Assembly (NCBI GenBank): GCA_020283715.1
Contig: JAIQCW010000055.1
Location: forward strand, 1 to 64,000
Direction of reading: 5' to 3'
Source of the DNA: Cytauxzoon felis
Lineage: Eukaryota > Apicomplexa > Aconoidasida > Piroplasmida > Theileriidae
DNA: 64,000 bases
A model generated the notes under the pieces. That model did no database searches and was not told where the DNA came from. It saw only the letters and a program-made list of their open reading frames with translations. The first letter of the stretch is position 1. Each line of letters starts with the position of its first letter. Made by a program: the position numbers and the translations under genes. This document shows positions 42,818 through 52,677 of this stretch, in pieces.

Positions 42818-45296
42818 ATGTTATATAAGTTTCGTAAAATTGATAAATTATTAAATATTATACCAGAGAATATAGAAGATTTGGAATTGATGTTGAAATT
42901 ATGTGAAGATAATAAGGATATATGGAAGGATGATGATTATATTATGGATTATATAAATTTATTAGAATATAGTAAATCTAATGGTATTAATATATATATT
43001 AAGAATATAGAATTAATAATAGAATTATGTTTAAGTAATAATAATGATAAGAATATAAAATATATTATAAATCGTTTATATAATAGAGGATTTATTAAAG
43101 AATTAACATATTCTATTATAAATATATATAAAAAAGATAAAAATTTTAATGGAACATTAGGTTTTTATGAAAGTACATTGAAATTATGTTGTAATTTATT
43201 AAGATTATTATCAAATTTTATAGAAATTATAGAATATAAATTATATATAAAAGATAATTTATATATAAAATTAATAAATTTATGTATAAATTTATTATTA
43301 TCTTCATATATAAATATAAATCATTGGAATATTAATGCACTTTATAATTTATATCATCCATTATCAAGATGTATATTACCAGATGTTATTTTATTAATAT
43401 TAATAGATTATTTACCTATTAATATACAATTTAAATTATTAGATAAATTATTATTATTATGGTCTGATAAACAATTAATATTAAAATTTATTAATAATAA
43501 TGATATTATTTTATCTTCATGTATTATAAGATTATTATATAAATTAAATCATATTAATGATAATCTCATCCCATATATACTTAAAGGTATCAATTTCCGT
43601 CTAGGTTTATTCGATAATCATCATCGATTATCAGCCATGGCCATTGCTGAAATATTCAATACCATTTCTAATCATGAATTAAATCTAAAATTCGATGAAT
43701 TACATAATTGTAATGTACCCCTACTACAACTTTGTAAAAATGACATACTCATACCCAATAATTTATATAACAATAAATCTCCACCTGAAGTTACCACCGC
43801 CGTTGGTCTTGCAGACAGCTCTCCACCTGATGTCCAATCCGCGTCATTACCACTCGCCGTGGAGGCTTCTTTCAATTACCTATCTCTAAAGAGTAGAGCC
43901 ACTCCCGGAGATCGTGGCGGTGAGAAGGGTAGTGATGGATCATCCATCATGGGAATGATGGAAGATGGTGCTAAGGATGTTGATTACATGACCTCGGGTG
44001 GAGTACCCGTAGCTGATCTCAGGGAAGCGAAGGGGGAAATAAATAAGGAAGGCTGTCTGCAGGACGAAGAGAAGGTTGTACTAGAAGCTGGAAGTATGGA
44101 TATGACCTCAAGTGGAGATGTTATATTGATGGATGAGATATTTGATAATGTTCCTAAGATAATTGGTGATGATATATCGGATTATATAAAAGAGTATTGG
44201 ATGGAGCCACCAAAGTATATATTACAATGTTATGAGCGTTTGAATGGTAATCCTATAAGGGGTGATGTAGATATAGAATCATTATTAATATATAATTTAG
44301 ATAAAGTAGATGATATAGATATTAATATGAAGATAAAATATATAAGTCAAACATTAGTATATTTACCCCATATTATTATAAAAAATGAATTAATATTAAA
44401 AAATTATGTATACCATTATGTATTTTATTAATTAAATTAGATGATTTATATTTATATAAAGATGAAATTATTAATTTACAAATTAATTTAAATAAAAAAT
44501 AAACACCATAAATGAAATTTACCCCATAAATTCATTAATATTTAAAAGTATTTTATTATTAAATTATAATTATCCATTAAATTTATTCAAATATTTTATT
44601 GAACAATTAACTAATAGTGAATATACATTAACACAAAAATCTATTATGATATTATCAGTACAATATACCATTATTAAATTAAATACCAATCTTACCATCG
44701 ATTCATTAGTCAATCTATACCATAAATCTATCCCCTCTACCACCTTTCCCGAAAATCCACTCGACGTTCCACCTGTGGTTACAGCCTCTCCTTGTCTTGC
44801 AGACAGCTCTTTTAATTACCTATCCCTGAAGGGTAGAGCCACTCCCAGAGATCGTGGCGATGAGAAGTTAGTAATTGGACCTCAAGTGGAACCCGCAGCT
44901 GATCTCAGGGAAGCGGAGGGAGAAGTAAATAGAGAAGCTGTTTGCAAGACGACCTCAGATGGAATAGATGTTATTGGTATTATTGATGGACAATTCAATA
45001 ATGTTGTTGGTTTAATGGATAATAGATTTAGTGTATATGTTGAGTATGTTTTGGAGTTGTTATTATCATCATTGAGGAGGTTATTATGTATTGAAGGTTC
45101 AGATTGTATAATGATTGGTGTTATAGAGACGTTGTTATTAGTATTGAATTATAATCATGCAATGATCAATGATTTAATAATCAACGAATTCAATAGTGTC
45201 ATACAGGAATTAAATAAAACAAATAATAACACACTATATAAATACACACAAATACTATCAATAAGTATTAATAGATTCAATTTATTAACTCTATAA
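42818..45296 (+). CDS. TEL2/TELO2-like protein, two homopolymer frameshifts
   Basis: Two open segments, 42818-44431 and 44646-45296, joined by an in-frame stretch if one A is added to each six-A run at 44398-44403 and 44494-44499. The bridging sequence then reads LCIPLCILLIKLDDLYLYKD and NEIYPINSLIFKSILLLNYN. Family support is in GINFRLGLFDNHHRLSAMAI with FDEL just after, the region conserved in Tel2, followed by the C-terminal helical part with EYWMEPPKYILQCYERLNG. Tel2 stabilises PIKK kinases within the TTT complex. Two in-frame repeat clusters (43780-44125 and 44750-44965) lie in linkers. No intron is apparent. The frameshifts may be assembly errors; otherwise this is a decayed gene. Confidence 0.72.
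43780..44125. repeat. Type I cluster inside TEL2 exon, in frame
   Basis: Read as SPPEVTTAVGLADSSPPD, AVEASFNYLSLKSRATPGDR, SIMGMMEDGAKD (H hairpin) and VADLREAKGEINKEG. Confidence 0.92.
44750..44965. repeat. Type I cluster inside TEL2 exon, in frame (second)
   Basis: Read as ADSSFNYLSLKGRATPRDRG and PAADLREAEGEVNREAVCKT. B has the CCCT/AGGG stem. Confidence 0.9.
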
Positions 45297-45569
45297 TCTT
45301 TATTTAACTAATACTCTTTATAATGGGATTGAGCACCATAATTGTTATTTGCCCCATATAGATAGTTTTAATTTCCTAGCCCTTCGCTTCCCTGAGATCA
45401 GCTACGGGTTCTCCACTTGAGGTCATGTACTCTAATAATAATGTAAATTATAATACAATAATTACTTTCTCTCAATTATTTACAACCTTCTTATAACATT
45501 ATAATAATTTTATATGAAATGTAATTATTTATATAAATCTATTACTATATTATATAGTTAGTACACTCT

Positions 45570-45765
45570 ACATCATGTTAGTAGTTATATACTATATATA
45601 TTATAATAATCATTTATATTAATACATCAATATCTTCATATAACTATACATCATCCTTCAATTGTATTATTATAAAAGTATATATTATATTAAAAGAGAT
45701 ATGTTCAAATGACACTGGAAATGTAGGGTAAATGGTGTTTTTATCCCTATATTAATGGGGTATAA
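45570..45765. repeat. AT-rich dispersed repeat, copy 3 of 3
   Basis: CATGTTAGTAGTTATATA, TCATCCTTCAATTGTATT and GGTGTTTTTATCCC blocks in the same order as copies 1 and 2. Confidence 0.75.
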
Positions 45766-45789
45766 AATGAAAAATAACGATTCTTGATA

Positions 45790-45890
45790 GAATTTTACGT
45801 TCTTCCTCCGGGTAGACATTTCCTGTTCCTCCGGGTAGAATTCCTGTTCTTAGGGGTTGAACATCGCCACGATCTCCGGGAAGCGTAGGG
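45790..45890. repeat. Tandem TTCCTCCGGGTAGA modules plus half B/A fusion
   Basis: Three TTCCTSCGGGTAGA units, then CCTAAGAACAGG-like sequence, then a GCCACGATCTCCGGGAAGCG fusion of B and A halves. A recombination scar is likely. Confidence 0.75.
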
Positions 45891-45948
45891 GAATTAAATT
45901 AAAAAAAGCTATATTCAATACGATGAAATACATTATTAATGTTGATTG

Positions 45949-45966
45949 GAAGCGATTAATCGCTTC
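45949..45966. repeat. Perfect 18-bp palindrome
   Basis: GAAGCGATTAATCGCTTC equals its own reverse complement. It lies 390 bases upstream of a start codon and could bind a dimeric factor; no known match. Confidence 0.6.
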
Positions 45967-46353
45967 TATAGTTAGTATAAATATATATAAATATTTGGTA
46001 CTGTGTGTATAAACAATTACAATAGCGTAATGTATGCATACGTCACTTAGAATTTCAGAGATTATCATTTTTATAATTTAACATTGTAAAAGTTTATTTA
46101 ATGATGTTTGTGACATGATATATAATCAGAATGATGTATAATATTTAATATTGTAAAAACCCAATAATGGTACATGTCAAATCAAGTAGACAAAATTAAT
46201 GCATTATAAGAGTGTTTAGTTTATAGACATATAAAATAAGGTTTGGTGATAGATATTAATTGTAATATAATAAGTAGATGATTATTATATTAATAAAAAG
46301 TTGAATATATATAATTGTAGACTATATATAGAATAATTATATCGAATTTTAAA

Positions 46354-47766
46354 ATGGTAGAGGATAAGAAGGTAATATCCTTATCTACGTATTCAATACG
46401 TGATATAGCAATGTTATTTATTGGTTTATTAACACTACAAACGATAAATTTATCAGTAACAGAGTTGGCATGTGAAAGATTTTATGAATTAATACCATCA
46501 TCAGGATTAAGTTTATATGCATTGAATCAACAGTTTTCATTAGTATCAGCAATACTTTTAGGATATACAGTGATGTATGCTATTATTATCTCATCTCCAA
46601 GATTGAAGATTTATAAATATCATATGTCATTTTATACTAATCTGATTGTATGTATATTGGGTATACCATTGATAACATTATATAAACATTATCCTAATAT
46701 GAAATCAGCATTTGTATGGTGTTTAATAATTGAGACGTCAGCAATTGGTGCTAATTTAGCGGCATGTTTATATGTTGGTTATGATAGTACATTGTATTTT
46801 TTGGTTGGATATATGTTTTGGGATTGTTGTAGTGATGCGGTATTTATAGTTGTATTTGATTTTTTAAGAGATTTTGGTATAAAATGTACGACATCTGATC
46901 TTGTTAAATATGAAATAGTTGTATTTGAATTACTAGCATTAGGAACTGCAATTTTCTGGTATTATGCATATTATGATGAATATAAAGAACCTATACCAAC
47001 TGTAGAAGATGGTAAACCTAATGATGAATCAAGTACTGGTAATTTAGAAAATATACTGGTTTATGAACGTTCCTTATTTAATGATTTATGTAAAACAATA
47101 GGACCAACTGTTTTAGTTATGATGGCAGCATTTTTATATGTTGTATATCCAATAGTAGTACCATATGGTGTATTAGAAAGTTTAAATGCTATCGCTATTA
47201 ACTTAATTTGTCTACATATCTCAATTGTACCTGCAGTTTTGTTTTGGCTTCTAAGTATATTTAATAAAACTACACCAGAAACATGTTGGAAAGGTAAATA
47301 TTGGCATCGAGTTGGATATCTTGGAATGTTTTCAACAATAATATTAGGTATATTATTATTTTTATTATATTTCCCTAATTCTACACTCTTTCGTATCATC
47401 TATGGTAATATATTCATACTAGGTACTATGATATCAATTTCTGTATTTTGCCACTCTCTTATGTTTGTTGTAGGTCTTAGTGGTAGTGGATATCAAATTC
47501 AACTTGATGATACATTATCACAATATCTTGTTGATGATTCTAGAGGTAAAGTGACAATAACAGTAATGCTGTTTTATCTAATGGCATTAAATGTCGCTAT
47601 AATATTATCATTCGTTTATATTGAAACTTATAAAATATACACGGGAATTAGAAATTTTGATGAACCAGCCAAAGTCTCTACCGTCATAATGAGCACTATC
47701 AAAAACTACTTTACTGGAGGAGTCACCAAAGGAGGCTACATATTACTCAAAAATGAAGAAGAATAA
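46354..47766 (+). CDS. Multi-pass membrane protein, transporter-like (paralogue 1)
   Basis: Single exon, 470 residues, about eleven hydrophobic segments in a 6+5 arrangement with a charged central loop (DEYKEPIPTVEDGKPNDESS). Related over its length to the protein at 49049: shared elements include YPIVVPYGVLE versus YPMIVPYYVIE and SLMFVVGLSGSGYQIQ versus TILFTVGLNGCGYQVE. The topology suits an equilibrative nucleoside transporter-type carrier, yet I see none of that family's signature residues well enough to name a substrate. A plasma or parasitophorous membrane location is inferred. No repeat lies within the gene. Confidence 0.75.
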   Translation: MVEDKKVISLSTYSIRDIAMLFIGLLTLQTINLSVTELACERFYELIPSSGLSLYALNQQFSLVSAILLGYTVMYAIIISSPRLKIYKYHMSFYTNLIVCILGIPLITLYKHYPNMKSAFVWCLIIETSAIGANLAACLYVGYDSTLYFLVGYMFWDCCSDAVFIVVFDFLRDFGIKCTTSDLVKYEIVVFELLALGTAIFWYYAYYDEYKEPIPTVEDGKPNDESSTGNLENILVYERSLFNDLCKTIGPTVLVMMAAFLYVVYPIVVPYGVLESLNAIAINLICLHISIVPAVLFWLLSIFNKTTPETCWKGKYWHRVGYLGMFSTIILGILLFLLYFPNSTLFRIIYGNIFILGTMISISVFCHSLMFVVGLSGSGYQIQLDDTLSQYLVDDSRGKVTITVMLFYLMALNVAIILSFVYIETYKIYTGIRNFDEPAKVSTVIMSTIKNYFTGGVTKGGYILLKNEEE

Positions 47767-47804
47767 TAAATAGAACTCTAACAAACTATCATTTCAGATG
47801 AAGT

Positions 47805-48325
47805 TACCTCCACTTGAAGTCCAATCACTATCTTCACATCTTCCACTCGGCGTTCCACTTTAGGTCGTATCTTTTCCATTGCATGGAGCTTTTCCATTTA
47901 CCTCCCCCTTCGCTTCCCTGAGATCAGCTACGGGTATTCCACTTGGGGTCTCCACCTGAGGTCATATTCACTAATATCACTACTTCATTTTTACCCCTCA
48001 AAATTTGAACGAAATCATCAATTTCTGGGGGAACTACTGAAGATTGTAGAATGAATATTAAATGAAATTTTCATCTCAATACTTCATTGAAGAGGAATTT
48101 GATGATTGTATTGGATTTACTCATCCTCACTTCATTCCAATTTATATTCATTGGGATATCCTCTTTTATATGAATATTGTCACTTTAATCATATCTCACC
48201 GAGATTAGATTTATAACCTCAAGTGGAAGTGGAACCCGAAAGCGATCTACGGGAGCTGGAGGGAGAGGTAAATAGAGAAGGCCACCACGGCGAGTGGAAG
48301 ACATGGCAAGGACCTCAGATGGAGT
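47805..48325. repeat. Type II repeat cluster, intergenic
   Basis: Inverted ends, D (CATTGCATGGAGC), A reversed, E2 reversed (47965-48215), inverted end, A variant (GAAAGCGATCTACGGGAGC), D, inverted end. Confidence 0.9.
47965..48215 (-). repeat. E2 core copy
   Basis: Near-twin of 41120-41375. Confidence 0.88.
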
Positions 48326-49048
48326 ACGAAGAGAAGGTAGAGATAAGCACAGATTGATTCTATTTAAAGTTGTATAAATGGGTAAATGTATGATAATTGT
48401 GAATATAAGTGTTATATTTGTATGATTTATTCTGTATTTATTGAAGAGTTCAATACTATTAATTTTTAAATATATGGGTGATACATAATGAGATTATCAC
48501 TTAAAATTCTGATATTTTTCAGTTTACTTCATCAATTCACGTATAAAAAATGATGAAGTTAATATATTAATGGTGATTTAATATAGTTTGAAGTAAAATC
48601 TATTTGATTTTTGTCAGGATATATTATTTCAAACAACCCAATAATTTAATCTACTATATTAAGTCTTGCATATTTGTAGAAATACATAAAAGTTACATTA
48701 AATAACATAGTAGTAACAATATATAGTATTTCTGTAGTATATATTTACACTTACACCAATAAAATAACTTGTCTATTATACACGTTGAGGACAAGGTGTT
48801 AAATAATATGATGATGTTTATATCATAACTCTATGCATTGGTAAAGTATTGAAATATAAATATCTATCAGGTAAGGATTAGCTTTAATTAGGTTTGTATA
48901 ATATTGAAATAGATATGTAACTCTTGAAATTCATTAAGGTATAGATTGGTCATTGATCCAAGTAAAGATATATATAGACGAAAAAATATATTCCCTCCAT
49001 GTATTTTAGAAGTATATGTACTTATTGTAATTGATGGATTAGTTAAAA

Positions 49049-50656
49049 ATGGATGAATCTAAAGTTAATAACATGGGGAAGATTGTTATGTTCCTCCTAG
49101 GGTTTTCAAGTCCACAATTGATGAATATTTTAATGTTGGACTTTCTAAGATTAAGATTTCACGATGATTTACTCCATAATAACAGGTTATCTAGAATAAT
49201 TACAAATTTACATTATTCTTCAAGTACATTTTTTCTAATTGGGATAATATCAATCACACTCTTAATTATATTATGGGATGGTTATGACAATTATAAATAC
49301 ATTATAGTAATTGTTACTAATATTTCTATTACTATATCAATAACAGTTATAACTTATTATTATCTCATCTCAGATGAATATGGGGGTTTATCCCCATATT
49401 TTAGAGCATCTGTCTTTACGATGTTGATTATTGGTATGAATATGATAGCTTCAGTATATATGAAATATAGAGATATAATTTACTATATATTTGGTTATTG
49501 GTTATGTGATCCATTTAATTATTCATTAAATGTAATACTTGCAAGATTATTAAATGATGAAATGGAATTGGATTGGGGATCACATTATAATACACCTATA
49601 CAATTAATTTCATTATGCGCTATATCTACTACAAGTACAATATTATGGATACAAGCATGTTTTTTAGATCAAACTATAATATCTGATGTCACTTCATCAT
49701 CCCATGCTATTGCTACTTATGTTGCGACACCTACTAATAGTGGTATTATTAGTAAGGAGATAATTGATGATAATGTAGGAAAACCAGGTAAGAATGATAA
49801 AAATTTTCATGTTAATAAAATAACAGATTATGGGGATAATACCCCATTATATGATTATGAAAGTGATGATAATACCCAACATTCAAGTGAATTTAAATCT
49901 ATACATCAAAAATCTACTAGTTCAGATAAGTCTCCATCCACAGGTGATGATAATGTTCCAACAGTTATTAAAGAATCTTCATTGTGGGATGATATACAAC
50001 AATCATCATCACCTATATCAATGACTGTAGCATCTACACTTATATATATTTATTATCCAATGATAGTACCATATTATGTTATCGAATATAATGCAGCTAA
50101 TAATATACATTTATTTGCTATGATTTTCAATATCTTATCAGCTCTCTCATATTTTATAAAAAGCCTTGTAGGCGAAGGACCAAATGTAAATTGGAATGAT
50201 ACCCAATGGAATTTAACATGGTTATTAATAATACCTATATTATTTCTAGATATAATACTCGTTATCTGTATCCATTATCAAAATAATTTCATTACAGAAA
50301 TCATATTCGAAAATTTTATACTATGTTTCATCATCTGTCTAAGCTTAAACTACCACACAATTCTATTCACTGTAGGATTAAATGGATGTGGTTATCAAGT
50401 TGAAAGCAATAATAAAAACAAATTAGTTATCATCACACTCGCTTTATATTATATTGCAAACACCTTATTCTCAACATTAGCCGATTCACATATTACACTC
50501 TTAAGATCATTCAGACATGTTTCACTCACAGAAGGAACGAATATAATTACATCAATATTCTTATGGATTAAATACACTATCGTCCTCACCATTAATAACT
50601 TCAGAAATATTTCACTCAGATACGATATCATCAATCTGGGCGAACATTATGATTAA
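49049..50656 (+). CDS. Multi-pass membrane protein, transporter-like (paralogue 2)
   Basis: Single exon, 535 residues, about eleven hydrophobic segments like its neighbour at 46354. The central loop is longer (about 110 residues) and Ser/Asp/Asn-rich (YESDDNTQHSSEFKS), which accounts for most of the length difference. Conserved pair motifs are given under the first copy. The two genes lie in tandem 1.28 kb apart, which points to an old duplication, as sequence identity is low. No signal peptide apart from the first membrane segment. Substrate is unknown. Confidence 0.75.
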   Translation: MDESKVNNMGKIVMFLLGFSSPQLMNILMLDFLRLRFHDDLLHNNRLSRIITNLHYSSSTFFLIGIISITLLIILWDGYDNYKYIIVIVTNISITISITVITYYYLISDEYGGLSPYFRASVFTMLIIGMNMIASVYMKYRDIIYYIFGYWLCDPFNYSLNVILARLLNDEMELDWGSHYNTPIQLISLCAISTTSTILWIQACFLDQTIISDVTSSSHAIATYVATPTNSGIISKEIIDDNVGKPGKNDKNFHVNKITDYGDNTPLYDYESDDNTQHSSEFKSIHQKSTSSDKSPSTGDDNVPTVIKESSLWDDIQQSSSPISMTVASTLIYIYYPMIVPYYVIEYNAANNIHLFAMIFNILSALSYFIKSLVGEGPNVNWNDTQWNLTWLLIIPILFLDIILVICIHYQNNFITEIIFENFILCFIICLSLNYHTILFTVGLNGCGYQVESNNKNKLVIITLALYYIANTLFSTLADSHITLLRSFRHVSLTEGTNIITSIFLWIKYTIVLTINNFRNISLRYDIINLGEHYD

Positions 50657-50719
50657 TTAATTATACTCCTAACATACAATGGAATAAATTAATGTATTAG
50701 AACAATGTATCATGTCAGA

Positions 50720-51195
50720 TATCCACCTGAGGTCAGTCCTGCCGTCAGCTCTCCACCTGAGGTTACAACCTTATCTTCCACTAGGCGTGGAGCCTTCTCT
50801 ATTTAGTTGTCCCTTCGCTTCCCTGAGATCAGCTACGGGTACCACTTGAGGTCAAAATTACTAATTTCACTAACTTCATTTTTACCTCCAAAATTTGAAG
50901 GAAATCCTTAATTTCTGGGGAAACTCGTTAGATTATCTCAATAAATATTGAATGAAATTTACATTTTAATACTTCATTAAAAAGGAATTTGATGATTGTA
51001 TTCAGTTTACTGAATTCCATTAGATTCTCATTATATTCATTGAGATATCCTTCCAAACATGAATTCATTCACTTTATACGTATCTCAGTGAGATTAGGAA
51101 TTATAACCTCAGATAGAACCTGGAAGCGATCTATGGGAGCTGGAAGGGGAGGTAAATAGAAGAGGCACCACGCCTAGTGGAAGGACCTCAGGTGA
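50720..51195. repeat. Type II repeat cluster, intergenic
   Basis: Inverted ends, D (CTGCCGTCAGC, AGGCGTGGAGCCT), A reversed, E2 reversed (50850-51110), A2, D (AGGCACCACGCCT), inverted end. Confidence 0.9.
50850..51110 (-). repeat. E2 core copy
   Basis: Contains CAAAATTTGAAGGAAATCC and ends at the ATCTCAGTGAGAT hairpin. Confidence 0.86.
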
Positions 51196-51239
51196 AGTTA
51201 GAGAAGTTGTTGGTATAATTTGAATTTGTAAATGATTAA

Positions 51240-52635
51240 TTAGATTTCATTGAAAAAGTCGTTATTATTGACGTTATTGTGGATATCGAGTGCTTCTTGT
51301 ATATCAGTTATATAAATGTTTTGGAAATCTCCTACGAATGCTGAAAATAGATAATGAATGGAATAATGATTTGTTAAATTTACCTAATAGATTATTATTG
51401 AAATTAACAGTTAATGAATAAGTTGTTTTAATATTATTACTTAAGCTTTTATAATTAATTAATTGACCTTTATATTTCTTATAATAATAAATATATAATT
51501 TTATATACCTTTAATTTCATTTGGATGGATATTAATTATATGTATTTGTCCATCATCACCACTAGTACAAATAATATTTTCATTTAATTTAATCTAAAAT
51601 TATTTATATAGATATATTATAATAAACTAACTATAGAATTAACTGTATCTTTATTAACACTAATTAAATCATTAACATCACCCCAATATCCATATGTAAA
51701 GAAATAAATTGTACCCATTTGACTACCACATAAAACTTTTTTACCATTCTATATATAAGATGATATTATTTCAATATTTATTATTATTATTATTATCTAA
51801 CTTTAATAATTGAAATACATAATAATTCATCTTCAATATTATCAGACATTGCTATTAATTTATTATTTTTCATATCGAATACACCAATTTGATCACCGCT
51901 ATATATAAAAAAATTTTTCTTTATATAAAGTATAATATAAATTCAATTTAACCTTATAGCTAATAATTCATTAATAGTATTACCAATAATTAAACCTATT
52001 ATTATATATAATTTTAATATCATAATTCATTTGACAAACCATTTATAATCTCATCATATTCTTTTATTTTATATTTACATGTAGATTTATTCAATCTTAA
52101 ATCCCAAATCTAAATGTAATAAATAAAATTAGATCTTATAACAAACACGTATTTCTCCATTATCATCTCCAGTTGCGATTAAATTATCATCAAATAAACA
52201 TAAACTATTAATACCATCCCTAAAATTATAAATGAAATTAATATATTCATACAATACTTATGTCCTTTACCACGCCATTTACATTTATTTTTATCTATAT
52301 CGATCAAAGATACAGTTTTATCAGATGATACTGATATAATATCTATTAATATATCATATATCCATATATAATGTATAAATTACCATTTCCTGAAGATGAA
52401 AATCTTGCACATCTCACAGACATTAAATGTACATTATTATTCTCCCATTCTTTAATAATAAATGGAGATTCCTTTGATATTTTGAATCTATAATTTCAAT
52501 ATTATATAGTTATATATCTATATACATCGTTAAGCCACCATGTATTGATGATGATAACAATAAATTATTATTAGGATGAAAAACTAAATCATTAATATAA
52601 TAATTCAAATCAATTAACTTAGTAAAATAATTCAT
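51240..52635 (-). CDS. WDR55/JIP5-like WD40 protein
   Basis: Eleven small exons: 52526-52635, 52384-52487, 52258-52342, 52147-52219, 52040-52109, 51953-51995, 51802-51898, 51632-51748, 51509-51593, 51384-51467, 51240-51340; 969 bases, 322 residues. WD blades are visible in NDLVFHPNNNLLLSSSIHGG, GINSLCLFDDNLIATGDDNG followed by IRIWDLR in fragments, and ICTSGDDGQIHIINI. The ending NNNDFFNEI is typical of WDR55. The yeast orthologue is needed for large-subunit ribosome synthesis in the nucleolus. All ten introns are 37-54 bp and none has a repeat, unlike nearly every multi-intron neighbour. No single exon gives a long open frame. Confidence 0.88.
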
Positions 52636-52677
52636 TTATATAAATATATAATCTAATTTAAGATATTAATCATACTA

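Larger units (their letters stand above)
45297..46353. other. Long intergenic region upstream of membrane protein gene
   Basis: Contains an A fragment (45375-45425), AT-rich repeat copy 3 (45570-45765), a cluster of TTCCTCCGGGTAGA modules (45790-45890) and an 18-bp perfect palindrome (45949-45966). No gene is visible. It probably includes the promoter of the gene at 46354. Confidence 0.65.
47767..49048. other. Long intergenic region between the two membrane protein genes
   Basis: 47805-48325 is a Type II cluster; 48330-49048 is AT-rich without repeat modules and probably holds the promoter of the second gene. I see no gene. Confidence 0.65.
50657..51239. other. Intergenic region between convergent genes
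   Basis: Almost all of it is the Type II cluster at 50720-51195. Confidence 0.7.

Noticed and set aside
44432..44645. Short intron joining the two TEL2 frames
   Set aside because: GT-AG pairs nearby do not bring both sides into frame, whereas the sequence between is open in the expected frames if two A runs are one base longer.
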